The notes: a model not told the origin generated them from the letters alone. Shown: positions 51,852 to 62,337, numbered from the stretch's first letter. The stretch: 64,000 bases of DNA from Reticulitermes speratus (GCA_021186555.1 JAJKFL010000006.1:6778215-6842214), one strand, 5' to 3'. Numbers and translations: made by a program.

Positions 51852-51974
51852 CAGGGCTCTTGTGAGTGCGGTAATGAACCTTCGGGTTCCATAAAACGCG
51901 GGGAATTTCTTGACTAGCTGACGAACTGTTAGCTTCTCAAGAAGGACTGTGCTCCATGGAGTTAGTTAGTTGCT
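51852..51974 (+). mobile_element. LINE-X 3' end
   Basis: TGAGTGCGGTAATGAACC, TTCGGGTTCCATAAAACGCG, GGGAATTTCTTGACTAGCTG, GAAGGACTGTGCTCCATGG and terminal GTTAGTTAGTTG. Only the noncoding 3' ~120 bp. Confidence 0.85.
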
Positions 51975-53598
51975 AGATTTTCTGGTCGGTAATGTGTCTT
52001 TAAATTTTGTTAGCCTTCTCATGTTATTCCAGACAGGCGACGTAATACTACGCAATTCGCTATTCATGTTCTCCTTGACGTATGCTGCAGTGTTGTCGGA
52101 ATCACTGTGAAACAGCAAGTGTTTAATCGAAGCCTGTCAAACACAGGCCCGCCCACGTTCAGGCGTTTGTAAAGTTTTACCTTGTGTATTATGTTTATTG
52201 CATAATACGGGCAGAAAAGCCTGCAAAATTACGTACAATGAGTTTACGTCCCTGGGTCTGTCTGCATTGAAAAATTCGGATATGGATTACGAAGTGGGAA
52301 TGTGACGCTGCGTGTTGCTGCCCGAGATGTCGAGTTGGATTTGGGATTTGGCCCGCCGCCTGTTTTGAGTTCGATAGGCCGAGACGAAAGTGAGTTTGTG
52401 GCGGGATGTGATCACAGTTTACTGTGAGATACGTACGAAACGTCTAAATACAATGTGCGGGCACGACGTATAATTTATTTTAGTCTTATTAAAGCTTGTG
52501 GTGCCTGAAGTAGCCGCTGGGGTTTAAGATGGTTAAAAAATGGATGGAGGGGAGCAAAGTTGTTGCTTTGCCACAACCAGTCCCCCCCCCCCCCCCAAGT
52601 CACCCACAGTTCTAATCGTATTGTGTCTTGTCTGTATTTGTGTCTGTGTGGAATTTTCTTCTCTTCTAGTGTTCAAAAATTCTTTCCCGTTTATGGAAAC
52701 CGGACACTTTTATACTGTAATAGGGAGTACTATTGCGCATGCGCTGTATTGCCAGTAATTTGCCTTTACGTGCATGCGAGCGCGTGGTGTAGGAGGGGCG
52801 TTCCTTGGAGACAGTAAAACAGTTATGTTATTATTATGCAGTATTGTGTATTATAATTTTATATGCCATTCTTTTTCCTATAAAGGTTGTTAAGGTGATA
52901 TTGGTTAGACATAATTGGAGCGTTGTTTTTATACTGAAGTAATACGGTGTAGGAATCGGGCTTTGATTCCATAGAGAGGTCATTTGTCGATTGTGAAAAG
53001 AACATTAGGGTGGACAGAAACTGGGTTTATTGGTATGTTCAGATGTAATGGTGCAAGATGAGATTCGTACGAAGTGTGGGTCGTGACTTGTATGACCATA
53101 ATGGAGTGGGTTTGCTTCGTAAACGGGAGAGCGCGGAAAGGAGATTATCTTGTTGAATTGAAACAGGAGGAGGCCGTGTTGCGAAATAATTGCGGCCTTG
53201 TACTTGTTTCTGCCATGTCAGAATACGTTACTGGTCTTTCTCGCGCTTGTAACAAGGAGAGCGGTCTTGTATCACACCGCAATTTTCCCAGCAACCGTGT
53301 AACCGGTGTTGTGCTCTATCATTTATTTCACTTGCTTTCCTTTCTGGCAGTCTTATCACCAAAGACGGTGCAGGAGTGAAGCTAGAGCGGGACTAAGCAC
53401 GCCGGTGGCACAGACAGGGGCCCTCCGCAGACCCCGCTGTAAAGGGGACGTGGTGGATCAGGGGGTCGTCAAAGATGTATTGAAATTTGTGGGTTCTTTC
53501 GGACTGGATTCCGTTCTTCTGACAGAAGACTATTCTGGATCCCTACTGTGAGATCTGGGATTAACCGCTTGTATGTGAAGATTGGGGTAACGTTGGTG

Positions 53599-53645
53599 GC
53601 CGTTTTCGGCCTGGCACAAACCTTTACGTTGTCACTGTAATAGAA
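53599..53645 (+). repeat. Dispersed direct repeat, unit 1
   Basis: GGCCGTTTTCGGCCTGGC, ACAAACCTTTACGTTGTCAC, TGTAAT matches 54259-54305 with a few changes. Confidence 0.65.
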
Positions 53646-54258
53646 ATAGGGGCCCCCGATTATTGAGTCGCAGGTGCCCGCTACCGGTTATCTGCTGCTT
53701 GTGCACGGTGTATTGTAAGAGACGACGCTTGGTGCTGGGTATTGTTAGATTTTCAAATCCGCTAGTGTCAGTTACGTTGTGTTAGCTGTGATCAGTCCGT
53801 TTTCCGTGTGAGGAAAATACAGACTTTACGAGCCTGACGACAGGTTAGATTCCCCGAAAACATGGAGTTTTTTTTTATCTCCGCTGCCGCGTCTAGGCCA
53901 GCTCAGGAGGCCTCCATTCAGGGTGCTCTGCAGTCAAAGCGGTCGGCAGGCACTCTTCACGATATATCGCCGCCGGTGTGTTAGACCACGTAGAGTTACG
54001 CGTTCAGTCCTCCATGTGGCCGCGGGCGGACGTCACGGCCCTCCCTATTGTGCTTTCATTCTTGGCAGTGAATGTTGTGTTAATGTTGTGACCAACCAGC
54101 AGGAGTGTTGGTCGAGGTTGTGTTGTTGAGGGCGGCGTCGTCGGTGTTATTGATTCTGCACGCAGGCAAAAAGCAGCGCGCGCACTGCCAGATCTAGGTC
54201 AGGCACGACGGAGAGGCCTGCTGTGTGTGTGTGAAACACTGGACTAACCATTGCAGGC

Positions 54259-54305
54259 CGTTCTCAGCCTGGCCCAAACCTTTAAGCTGTGGCTGTAGTG
54301 GGATT
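54259..54305 (+). repeat. Dispersed direct repeat, unit 2
   Basis: GGCCGTTCTCAGCCTGGCCC, AAACCTTTAAGCTGTGGC, TGTAGT; pair of 53599-53645, 660 bp apart. Confidence 0.65.
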
Positions 54306-54372
54306 ATAGCAGCGTTGGGTTTGGACTGGCTGTCCTGCTTGATTGGGAGTTAGATGGCTACAGCTACAACAC

Positions 54373-54470
54373 AAAACAACAACAACAACAACAAACAACT
54401 ACTACTACTACTACTACTATACTACTACTACTACTATGCGCCGCCGCCGCCACCACCACCACATCATCAT
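54373..54470. repeat. Compound trinucleotide microsatellite
   Basis: Successive blocks of CAA, ACT, CCG/GCC, CAC and ATC triplets, each differing from its neighbour by one or two bases, in about 100 bp. Confidence 0.92.
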
Positions 54471-54534
54471 ATTTGCTGCTTTGTACTTTAACCCTTTGCA
54501 TGGTTTGAGTAGCCTTCCTGTTTTTATTTTTCTC

Positions 54535-54725
54535 CCACCCGTCCAGACCGGCCCTGGGGCCCACGCAGCCTCCTGTATAGTGGGTACCGGGTCATCCCGG
54601 GGGTAAAGTGGCCGGGGCGCGGCGTTGAGCACCTACCCCTATCTAGCGCCGAGGTTAAGGAAAGAGTACAGTTATACCCCTACTCCCCCTCTCAGCCTTC
54701 ATGGCAGGTTATAGGGTAGTCTTTA
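54535..54725 (+). mobile_element. SINE-D, 5'-truncated
   Basis: CCGTCCAGACCGGCCCTGGG, CCCACGCAGCCTCCTGTATA, GGGGGTAAAGTGGCCGGGGC, ATCTAGCGCCGAGGTTAAGG, 'CTACTCCCCCTCTCAGCC', then a tail TTTACTTTACTTTTAC. Confidence 0.85.
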
Positions 54726-56577
54726 CTTTACTTTTACTGTTTGTATTTCCTTAGGAATGTGGTTTGCGTCACGGATCTTTGTGAAACACGTGGAGACGAC
54801 TGTAATTTTTACTGTTATTAAATATGAAACATGTTTAGGTTAGGATGAATGATTATTTATTAAGAACATCTATTGTTTTAAACATTTGGAGAAAGGGCTT
54901 CGGACGTGGGATGGTGCGTCCTGTGGAGTCGATTCGACAGTGATTAATTGCGTATGGGTAGATGGGAGTTCTAATTTGTGCCATGCGTAGATATGCTTGT
55001 TAAATTAGAACCTTATGCCGCTGTAACTTGTTTACAGACGCAGTTAACACGCACTGCGTTATCTCAGAACAGTTGTCCTCATTTATTTCAGTGTAATGTA
55101 ATTATAGAAGCGCAGAAGGTCTCGGATTTACTTAGTTGCGAACTTTTGAAGGTGACGTTGTTACATGGGGAGTGACAGATATTACATCTCGTAAAAGTAA
55201 CATTTTAATAGTTGCAACATTCGTCCAATGTAATCATTTTTGCGTTTTCCCACTTTTGAAAACAAATCTAAAATCGAGGATGCTTTTTGACGACGTCGTG
55301 TTGGCATTGTTAAACTCGGAACACAATCGGGTCAGGGAAAGAATGAACACGGGTAATGGGAATTTAAGTTGGCTGCTTTCACATTGTACGTCTCCCTTCC
55401 ATCAACACTAATATGAAACCCATAGGACAATGAGTGGGTTGTGGCGGGGTGGGGGGGTTGTGTAGTTGTAAAGGAAGTTAGAATACGTATGATGACTGAT
55501 GGAATGAGGGAAGGAATATAGAAGAGCGGCATGGCTGTTGAGAAGGGTGGCTGAGAATGTGCATTCTTTCTCTGACACGAGTTTACACGCAACCATGTGT
55601 TCAGTCTTATTCGGCGGTTGTTTCTTCCCCGGGGAAGAGCTTCATGTAATCTTGGAATCTGAGCCAGTTAAACGTCACGAATAAATGGTTTATTTTGTGG
55701 CGCTGGATGTAACCCAGGCGCTGCTGCGACGGATGATAAGGTAACAGTTAAATGATGAGTTGATAAGGATTTGGAAGGAAGCGGTCATGGCTTAATTGAG
55801 GGGTGTCCCGGTATTTGCGTGGAGGGACTGGGAAATACCACGTAAAACATGGGACAGCCGATGGCCCATTCGAGATTCGAAGTTAACGTTGCTCAGATAC
55901 AGGTCTACACTGTTACATGAAGTCATTCCGTAAAACGATCCAGCTTCAAATGGAGGTGACATTTCATTAGGTTGCATATATTTTGTGTACGAGCTCGGGA
56001 GTCTGTCCGCGTTATCACACATGGAGTTAGTTTCTAACTACCGACAGTCCGCGACCTAATGCAGTTTGCGAAGTTACGCAATTTTAGACAGCGTGACTTT
56101 TAAGAAAGGCAAAAAAAAAATTGAAATGTGCTCCAGATTTTGCCTTGCCGGAATGAAAGCGCAGTGACACGAAGGTGGCGGAAGAATACTGCTGGGCGAT
56201 AACAGGCAGTGGGGCGGATAGGCTGCGGCCGATCAGGTTCCAGTGTGCTGGAATTTGGATTTTAACCGGACTGCCTTGCATATATACCTATGTATTCGAC
56301 CATGTGCATATTCATTTCAGACTTGTGCAAAATTCAGCTTGCGCCGTACCTTCAGGAATGTAACTAGCGCGTAAGTCGGGGAGTGTCTGTAGTGTAAAGA
56401 AATTGAAAATGTAGCTGAATGCTTCTTTCGGCTGCCACTTCTGCCTGCCTCCGGGTACTGCGTCTTGTTTGTCTTATTCTCGTCTGCTGTGTGCTGTGAT
56501 TTATTGGCGCAGAATGTTACAGCGTGTTCGTACGAAAGCAACACGATGTTTGATGTATGCCAGCAGTGTAGCGAAAC
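54726..56577. other. No recognisable gene
   Basis: About 1.85 kb without a repeat from the families listed. Frames here are short and unremarkable. Confidence 0.4.
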
Positions 56578-56683
56578 TCTTGACTAGACACACTGTATTC
56601 TAAAAACACCGTGCATCTTATCACATTCACTATTCAAAAACACCAACTGGATGCATTTTTTATTTTAATAAACTGTATACTGT

Positions 56684-57276
56684 ATACCCCTTTGTTGGTA
56701 TCTTCACCTTGCCGTGGTAGAGGGGCTTGTGAGTTCCAGTGACCCTGAGAGCTAAGCCGGCGGTAGCATTGCTACCAGTAGGGTCTCCCAAGCCGGACAG
56801 ATCAAAAGGGTAGGAACCAGACGAAGAGAGATGCCTAGGAGATGGGAAACCGAATAAAAACTCCCCTGATGCCGGAAGCAGCGACATCAGTAGCGACATG
56901 AAGCACAGAGCAAATGATGCTCTAGATGGTTCATGATCGTGTAGCAACAGGCGTGATCAGAGTGGTCTGAACGGCTGCTGTACTGCGATGTGGAAAGCAA
57001 ATGGAAAAACTACCAAATTATTACTTTTCCTGGATAGTCTCTTCTAGAAACAGAGACAAATGCCAAATGCGAGATGCTTCCTCTGGAGACTTAGAAGGAA
57101 GGATAGAAATGACGGGACGACGAGGGGGAAGACGTAAGCAGCTACTGGATGACCTTAAGGAAAAGAAAAGATACTGGAAATTGAAAGAGGAAGCACTAGA
57201 TCGCACCCTGTGGAGAACTCGCTTTGGAAGAGGCTGCGGACCTGTCGTAAGACAGACTGCAGAATGAATGAATACT
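56684..57276 (+). mobile_element. Internally deleted LINE-Y derivative (5' leader joined to 3' end)
   Basis: Begins near CCCCTTTGTTGGTATCTTCA, CCTTGCCGTGGTAGAGGGGC, a leader text that I associate with RTE-like LINEs, continues noncoding to about 57090, and then switches to the LINE-Y C-terminus ('LEGRIEMTGRRGGRRKQLLD', 'FGRGCGPVVRQTAE') and the GAATGAATAC tail. The whole RT/endonuclease region is absent. A SINE-like deletion derivative moved by the parent LINE is the natural reading. It is inserted in the left arm of the foldback element. Confidence 0.78.
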
Positions 57277-57296
57277 TCTTTAAAACATTTTAAAAA

Positions 57297-57346
57297 AATC
57301 CCGACATATGTTTCGGCTCCTCACTGAGCCATCTTCAGGGGTTTTT
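57297..57346 (-). ncRNA. Hammerhead ribozyme candidate HHR-6 (complete, GTC triplet)
   Basis: Minus strand: CTGAAGA (plus 57332-57338; A at the variable seventh position), stem II GGCTC/GAGCC with loop AGTGAG, GAAA, stem III AC/GT around ATAT, cleavage triplet GTC (plus 57303-57305), stem I CCC/GGG. GTC is the preferred natural triplet, so this is one of the two best candidates. The mirror arm (57433-57470) keeps the stem II 3' strand, GAAAC, ATAT and GTC but not a proper 5' core. Confidence 0.72.
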
Positions 57347-57944
57347 ATGTCACTAAAACTGCATATATTTACAAACGTCTATTCATTGATTCACTTTGTA
57401 AACACAATTTTATCACCTTCACTGTTATTGATGTGCTCATTGAGGAGCCGAAACATATGTCGGGGTTTTTTTTAAATGTTTTAAAGAACTATACAGTTTT
57501 TTAAAAATAAAAAGCGCATCCAGTTGGTGTTTTTGAATAGTGAATCTTGACTAAACAGTTGAGTGTTTTCAGCAGTCACCGTTTTCACAGAGAATGCAAA
57601 AATGTTTTCATGGCTTTCGAAATTAACAGATGCCAGCCTTAACAAGCTTTAATAGAGTATAATGATTACGTTAATCCTTACAAACTCCAACACAAGGAAA
57701 TGTAGAGGTGACAGTGCAGTAATGCGCGGATATTCAGGACGACCAGACCTGTTTAGCGCATGCGCACGTTTCGTCTCGCAGTCTTCGAGTGTTTTTTTTT
57801 TTAGTGCATGCGGTGTTTGTCTCATTATTCGTGATTTGTTAGCCTTTTACATTCATCTCTTGGTTAACACAGACAAGTATAAGTAGGCTGGCAGTCGGTG
57901 CATTGCCTTCGGTCTTCTGCGTTGTTGCTTGGCGCGTGTTGGTA

Positions 57945-58012
57945 GTTGGTTCCCGACGTTTGGGGACAACTTATTGGTCCTACCTTCAAGGGTCAAAACG
58001 TTCAAGAAGATG
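57945..58012 (+). mobile_element. Family K fragment
   Basis: TTGGTTCCCGACGTTTGGGG, ACAACTTATTGGTCCTACCT and TCAAGGGTCAAAACG are the family K core stem text. Confidence 0.6.
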
Positions 58013-58149
58013 GAAGGCCGGAACTACACCGCCTGAAATTTGGCATGGAGTTGCGTGTTTATTTACTTGATTATGTTTTCGTATTTCAGAATTTTTGGGT
58101 TGGATTCATCACACGAAAATAAATATTAGCCAAGTATTTGCCACGTGTG

Positions 58150-58405
58150 CCGAGTCTGGTGGCCGCGCTGTCTACGTTTTGGGTCTTCGGCTGTTTGAAT
58201 GCTGATATTGTGGGTTCGAATCCCGCCGGGGGTATGGGTTCTGTCTCTTGTGGTTGTTATATGTTGTCAGGTTGAGGTCTGTGCGTCGGGCCGATCTCTC
58301 ATCTAGAGAAGTCCTACCGAATGTGTGATGTGTCTGAGTGTGATCGTGAAGCCTCGATGAGGTTGAGGCCCTGGCCCAATAGGGGCTGTTGCGCCATGGG
58401 GGAAA
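58150..58405 (+). mobile_element. SINE-B, diverged full-length
   Basis: GAGTCTGGTGGCCGCGCTGT, box B GGTTCGAATCC near 58213, CCCGCCGGGGGTATGGG, AGAGAAGTCCTACCGAATGT, GATCGTGAAGCCTCGATGAG and tail TAGGGGCTGTTGCGCCATGG. Confidence 0.84.
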
Positions 58406-59103
58406 GAAAGTGCCACGTGCCTTAAGTACTTATGCAGTATTGATCCCGAACTTTCATACGTAGGTGTAATTATTCGTTGTGTGTTACACAACTTCAGATT
58501 AACCGCTAATGTTTATTTACTTTTATATAGCGTGAAAAATCACGGGAATTTGGTAATAAATCGCGAGTAATAAAGGAGTATTAGTTATGCAGTGTCGGGT
58601 CTTCCAGCCAGCGGCTAGTTACACACACACATTGCAATTACAGTACTGCAAGCAGCTACTTAATCTTCAGTTTAAATAGCCTTTCCGCATCCCTGTTTCT
58701 CGATCATCGACAGAATGTACAAGTTCTTACAAGGATGCCAATGCTTTACGCTTATAAAAACCGCGGTACCGTTAGCTAGTTACGTACGTCTTTAATGGGT
58801 TTGGTTAACGAGATGTTGTGTAGGATGAACCGAATTCCTTCAGCAGTGAGGCCGTTTCCAGTCCTGACTAATAACAGAACACCTGTGTGCACATCATTAT
58901 GTCGGCGCTGTGGCTGTCAGGAAGGTGTTTGGTGTTTCTGTACCACGTGCTGTATACAATCTGCACACCGTTTCGCAGACATGAAAAGGACAGATTGATT
59001 CATGTGATCGTAACTATCGCAGCTGACAGTGTTCTGACAGTTCGTAAGAAACACGTACTAAAACGTCTCTCCTGTTATGGTGTATATTAGGGTTCCGACG
59101 GAT
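58406..59103. other. No recognisable feature
   Basis: No named repeat; frames at 58795-59090 have Cys-rich text by chance composition only. Confidence 0.4.
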
Positions 59104-59118
59104 TAAGTACTTTCGATG

Positions 59119-59344
59119 AAATCTGCGGTCTTCTGGGGTATTACGCGGCGTCGTGTGGTAATTGTTTACCGACGTTTCGGGACAACGTATCGGTCCCATC
59201 CTCACGGGTCAAGACGGGTCTTAATTGTTTACCGACGTTTCGGGGACAGCATATCGGTCCCATCCTCACGGGTCAAGACGGGTCTTAATTGTTTACTGAC
59301 GTTTCGGGACAACGTATCGGTCCCATGCTCACAGGTCAAGACGG
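59119..59344 (+). mobile_element. Family K insertion with internal triplication and perfect target duplication
   Basis: A perfect 15-bp duplication TAAGTACTTTCGATG lies at 59104-59118 and 59345-59359. The insert starts AAATCTGCGGTCTTCTGGGG and then has three tandem ~62-bp units that begin GTTTACCGACGTTTCGGG (59164, 59226, 59289). Each unit's inverse is hammerhead-like (GTGAGGA/GTGAGCA...GAAACGTC) with a changed core. Frame text 'YRRFGTTYRSHPHGSR' comes from this repeat. Confidence 0.86.
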
Positions 59345-59639
59345 TAAGTACTTTCGATGCTGTGGTGCTTCGGAGGACATGCTGCAGCCTGTGTCTGGCT
59401 AGTAGGTGTCCGCGGCGTGGTTTAAACACGGGACTTCTGGTGGAATATGAATCAGGAGTGGTAATCGCATGATGGTGACAGAAAGTTAAGACAGTACCAA
59501 GGTGTGTACATGACCCCATTCGCATAATGTTTTTTTTCTTATGACAATGTGTCACTGTCACTAATTGGTCTGCTAACTCCGGGGGGTGTGCGGTTTAAAA
59601 ATGTGTATCAGTGCGCCAGATAACAGTGAGGGTCAGAGG

Positions 59640-59747
59640 TCGGTACAGGACTGTGGGTCCGCAGTATGGAACTTGTCTTATGTCACCCTTGTGACGTCTA
59701 CAGTTTGAATGTGGTGCTTTGAGTTTTGGAAAATTTGTGCACCCCTG
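59640..59747 (+). mobile_element. hAT-like MITE (family H), partial
   Basis: GTGGGTCCGCAGTATGGAAC, TTATGTCACCCTTGTGACG, TTGGAAAATTTGTGCACCCC and right end CCCCTG at 59747; the left end is missing or too worn. Confidence 0.62.
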
Positions 59748-60647
59748 GCTGAGAACCTCATCTCACCAAGGTTAAACGGTTCCTGGAGGTTTGCAGGAAC
59801 ACGCTTGGCTTGATAGTGAACTTTTCGGGTTGAATGAAAGCAGAGGGAACTCTGTATAGCACTTCAGTTTAACTGTTTAGCAGGATCGTGCGTGGTTGAA
59901 GTGCCTGTCGCCTTACTGGAGTGTGTTTCGGAAGTCGTTGGCGACACCTGTTGTGTCGAACCGTCAGCGTTGCCACTAAAGGTTATGAATATACAAGACC
60001 TGAATGTCACGTTGTATTCACCGTGCATCTTGTTAACTAATTAAAAGTTTCATTAGACCAACATGTGCACTATATTCTTATAAACAAGTCGATTACCCCT
60101 ACATATGTTCTGATTTGCGTCTAGGGCCAAGAATCGCGACATGTCAGTTGCCGTTACTGTGATGGCTTGTACTGGTAGGCGAAACTTGGCAACGCCAGGT
60201 ATTGTGTGCACTTGATAATCTGTTGACACTGCTGCCACCTGCTGGTCAATCGGATTTGCTTTGTTTCTGTGCTTGTCTGACCCTTGGTTTGTTTTGAAGA
60301 ATGTGTATTATATTACTGATTGAAAGCAATGAACGTGTCTTTGTACAGGTCATAAACAAGTGATGAATGGTAAGTCCTCTCAGCACTGTGGCTAGCATAT
60401 GTACCACCTGCTTTAACACGGAAACGCTCTGCATGTTGTCAGCAGTGCGTGCGTGTGTGTAGCGCGATTGTTTTCCCTGAACAGCTTAAACTGTAGGTCT
60501 TTGTACTGGGGAAGCAGTGTGTTTTCGGTGAGGTAGGGCTGTTTTATATTTTTTATATTCATTCCGTGCATTGTCGTTAGTCAATGAGTCCAACAAAATG
60601 CACTAAGTTGTTCCCAGTTATTTTATATCACAATATCACGTTGATCA
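59748..60647. other. No recognisable feature
   Basis: No repeat family assigned; frames 60053-60434 are not recognisable. Confidence 0.4.
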
Positions 60648-60690
60648 CTGCTACATGTTTCGATCCCTTATGGGTCCATCGTCAGGGAAT
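60648..60690 (-). ncRNA. Hammerhead-like motif HHR-7
   Basis: Minus strand: CTGACGA (plus 60679-60685), stem II GGACCC/GGGATC with one mismatch, GAAA (60658-60661), minimal stem III, GTA (60652-60654). Stem I is weak (only the first pair is clear). Decayed relative to HHR-1 and HHR-6. Confidence 0.5.
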
Positions 60691-60953
60691 CACGTGAAAG
60701 TAACACTTCACAAAACTGAACTAGCAATCCGTGTACACAATAAAACGACGTGAAACCGTCAACCAGTTAAAATGTAGCCGTTTGTTGAATAATATGGGCT
60801 ATATTTTCAGTATTATTTGTATCTGTCGTCACTGAAGCCCCGAAATTTATCAGAGTAATACTTTTCACACACAATATGAAGCCTGTACTTCAAGGGCCCC
60901 TGATCTGACGTCACTTGTATTTCTCAGAGGTTGAACGTAATGAATCCTGCATT

Positions 60954-60970
60954 GGGGGGGGGGGGGGGGA
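60954..60970. repeat. Poly(G) tract
   Basis: About 17 G; length is likely to vary with sequencing method. Confidence 0.85.
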
Positions 60971-60992
60971 GGTACGCAGTTTTCTTGTTATA

Positions 60993-61552
60993 CAGTGTGT
61001 CCACAAAGTCCCTTCGGGGTTTGAAAAATTGTGGCGCGCAAACAAATTGAGCTAGCCACATGCGGTTTGCGGCAGATTACAGTGAAACTCTGGAAGTTTT
61101 TTTTGCCGCCAACAAGATGGTGATCCACCTCATTGGGGTATGCAGGTACGCGCGTACCTAGACAGGACATTTCCAGGAAGATGGATCGGCAGAGACGGTC
61201 CAATGCTTTGGCCTCCACGTTCACCAGACACAACACCACTGGATTTTTTTTCCTGTGGGGTTATGTCAAGCAGTGTGTTCCGAACACCAGTTAACGGACT
61301 TGATGACCTGAAGACCCGTATCAGGAATGCGATCTCGGCTATTCCAGCGACATGCTCCACAGAACATGGCAAGAGCTCGAATATCGTCTGGACGTTCTCC
61401 GTGCTACCAAGGGAGCCCACATCGAGGTCTACTGAGGTCAGTAAAAAACTTTCAGAGTTTCACTGTAATCTGCCGCAAACCGCATGTGGCTAGCTCAATT
61501 TGTTTGCGCGCCACAATTTTTCAAAACCCGAAGGGACTTTGTGGACACACTG
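60993..61552 (+). mobile_element. Tc1/mariner-type transposon, internally deleted, ~110-bp TIRs
   Basis: Left end CAGTGTGTCCACAAAGTCCC at 60993, inverse at 61552, each flanked by TA (60991-60992 and 61553-61554). The inverted repeats stay nearly identical for about 105-110 bp (through GCAGATTACAGTGAAACTCT), so divergence since insertion is small. The 560-bp element keeps only the C-terminal third of the transposase gene between its TIRs, fused directly to the left TIR. Confidence 0.9.
61111..61400 (+). pseudogene. Tc1/mariner-like transposase C-terminal fragment
   Basis: Reads 'QQDGDPPHWGMQVRAYLDRT', 'FPGRWIGRDGPMLWPPRSPD', 'TTPLDFF' then 'DLKTRIRNAISAIPA'. QQDG carries the second catalytic Asp and PLDFF the third acidic residue (Asp); 41 residues lie between them, unlike DD34D mariner or DD34E Tc1. 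'HGAPPHW' is altered to DGDPPHW. The first catalytic Asp and DNA-binding domain are deleted. After about 61345 the frame shifts relative to relatives. It is in the same family as 393-630. Confidence 0.84.
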
Positions 61553-61559
61553 TACAGAT

Positions 61560-62150
61560 GTTACGGAGTGTGGCTTGGCTATTAAATAACAGGAGTGTGT
61601 ACGCAGCTTCTGACCTTGACCATTGACCAGCAAAGTAAATAAAGTAGACATAGCAACTGACATTGTCACCTCTGACCCCAGTTATTTTTACACTCCCGGT
61701 GAGGTCTCAGTTCGTCGCGACGTTGTCTATAAACATTACCGTATTGTGGGATGTGACTCCGTGTCGATTGTGACGTTTCGAACTTGCTTCCGTCTTTAGG
61801 GTAACAGAACGAGTCTTCTTAATGCAGCGCTGATCTTTTTTTTTTTTTAAATATTTATTGAATATTAGTTTACAGTATTTACGGTATACAAGGAAAAAAT
61901 TACAAAAATTGTTCCGATAACCAATTTAACTAAAATGAGTACATAATGAGTTATAAATAGGGGAAAATAAAAATAATATTAGTCAAAAAGACTAACAGAA
62001 CAATATGCCTGATGGTGAGCTGGTTTACACTAGTATATATTTCGGCTGATCATTTCTGTCATCATCGCCCTTCACATCTTTCTTAACCTCTTTCATATCC
62101 CTTTTATCCCTCTCCTTTCCTAACTTAATCCGTGTTTTACTGAAACTGTG
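61560..62150. other. No gene; one hammerhead-like trace
   Basis: TATATTTCGGCTGATCATTT with CTGTCATCATCGCCC at 62034-62072 is a worn inverse hammerhead layout (minus strand CGATGATGA...GCCGAAATA). AT-rich around 61840-62000. Confidence 0.4.
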
Positions 62151-62154
62151 AATG

Positions 62155-62325
62155 AGCCCTCCATTGCGTAGTGGTTACTTCATGTGCCACCAGGTTCAAC
62201 ATTCAGGAATTCTAATTTCTGCCCACACAGTTCATTAAGCCGTTGGTTTGTGCAATGAAGAGGTGGCGTGTTTACTGTTCGGTACGAACTGAATTTTTAT
62301 ACATAGTTGAGGTTACTTTTTTCGG
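62155..62325 (+). mobile_element. piggyBac-like MITE (family J), diverged
   Basis: ATGTGCCACCAGGTTCAACA, TTCAGGAATTCTAATTTCTG, CCCACACAG, GTGTTTACTGTTCGGTACGA. The central ~50 bp is deleted and the TTAA edges are unclear. Confidence 0.6.
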
Positions 62326-62337
62326 GGGGGGGGGGTT

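Larger units (their letters stand above)
51975..54365. other. Long stretch without a gene call
   Basis: About 2.4 kb. Holds a C run (52582-52597), GCGCATGCGC-like text at 52735, and the first half of a direct repeat pair (53599-53645). The open frames, including 53074-53379, have no recognisable family features. Confidence 0.45.
56591..57544. mobile_element. Foldback hammerhead element with target duplication and an inserted LINE-Y derivative
   Basis: Outer flanks TCTTGACTAGACA (56578-56590) and TCTTGACTAAACA (57545-57557) agree at 12 of 13. The right arm (57433-57544) is the inverse of a left arm that is cut in two: 56627-56683 (TTCAAAAACACCAACTGGAT...) and 57277-57333 (TTTAAAACATTTTAAAAAAA..., CCGACATATGTTTCGGC). 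The 590 bp between those halves is a LINE-Y derivative. A complete hammerhead core is in the inner left arm. Confidence 0.85.

Noticed and set aside
54343-54632. Frames with poly-Thr, Tyr or Val stretches
   Set aside because: Produced by the compound triplet microsatellite.
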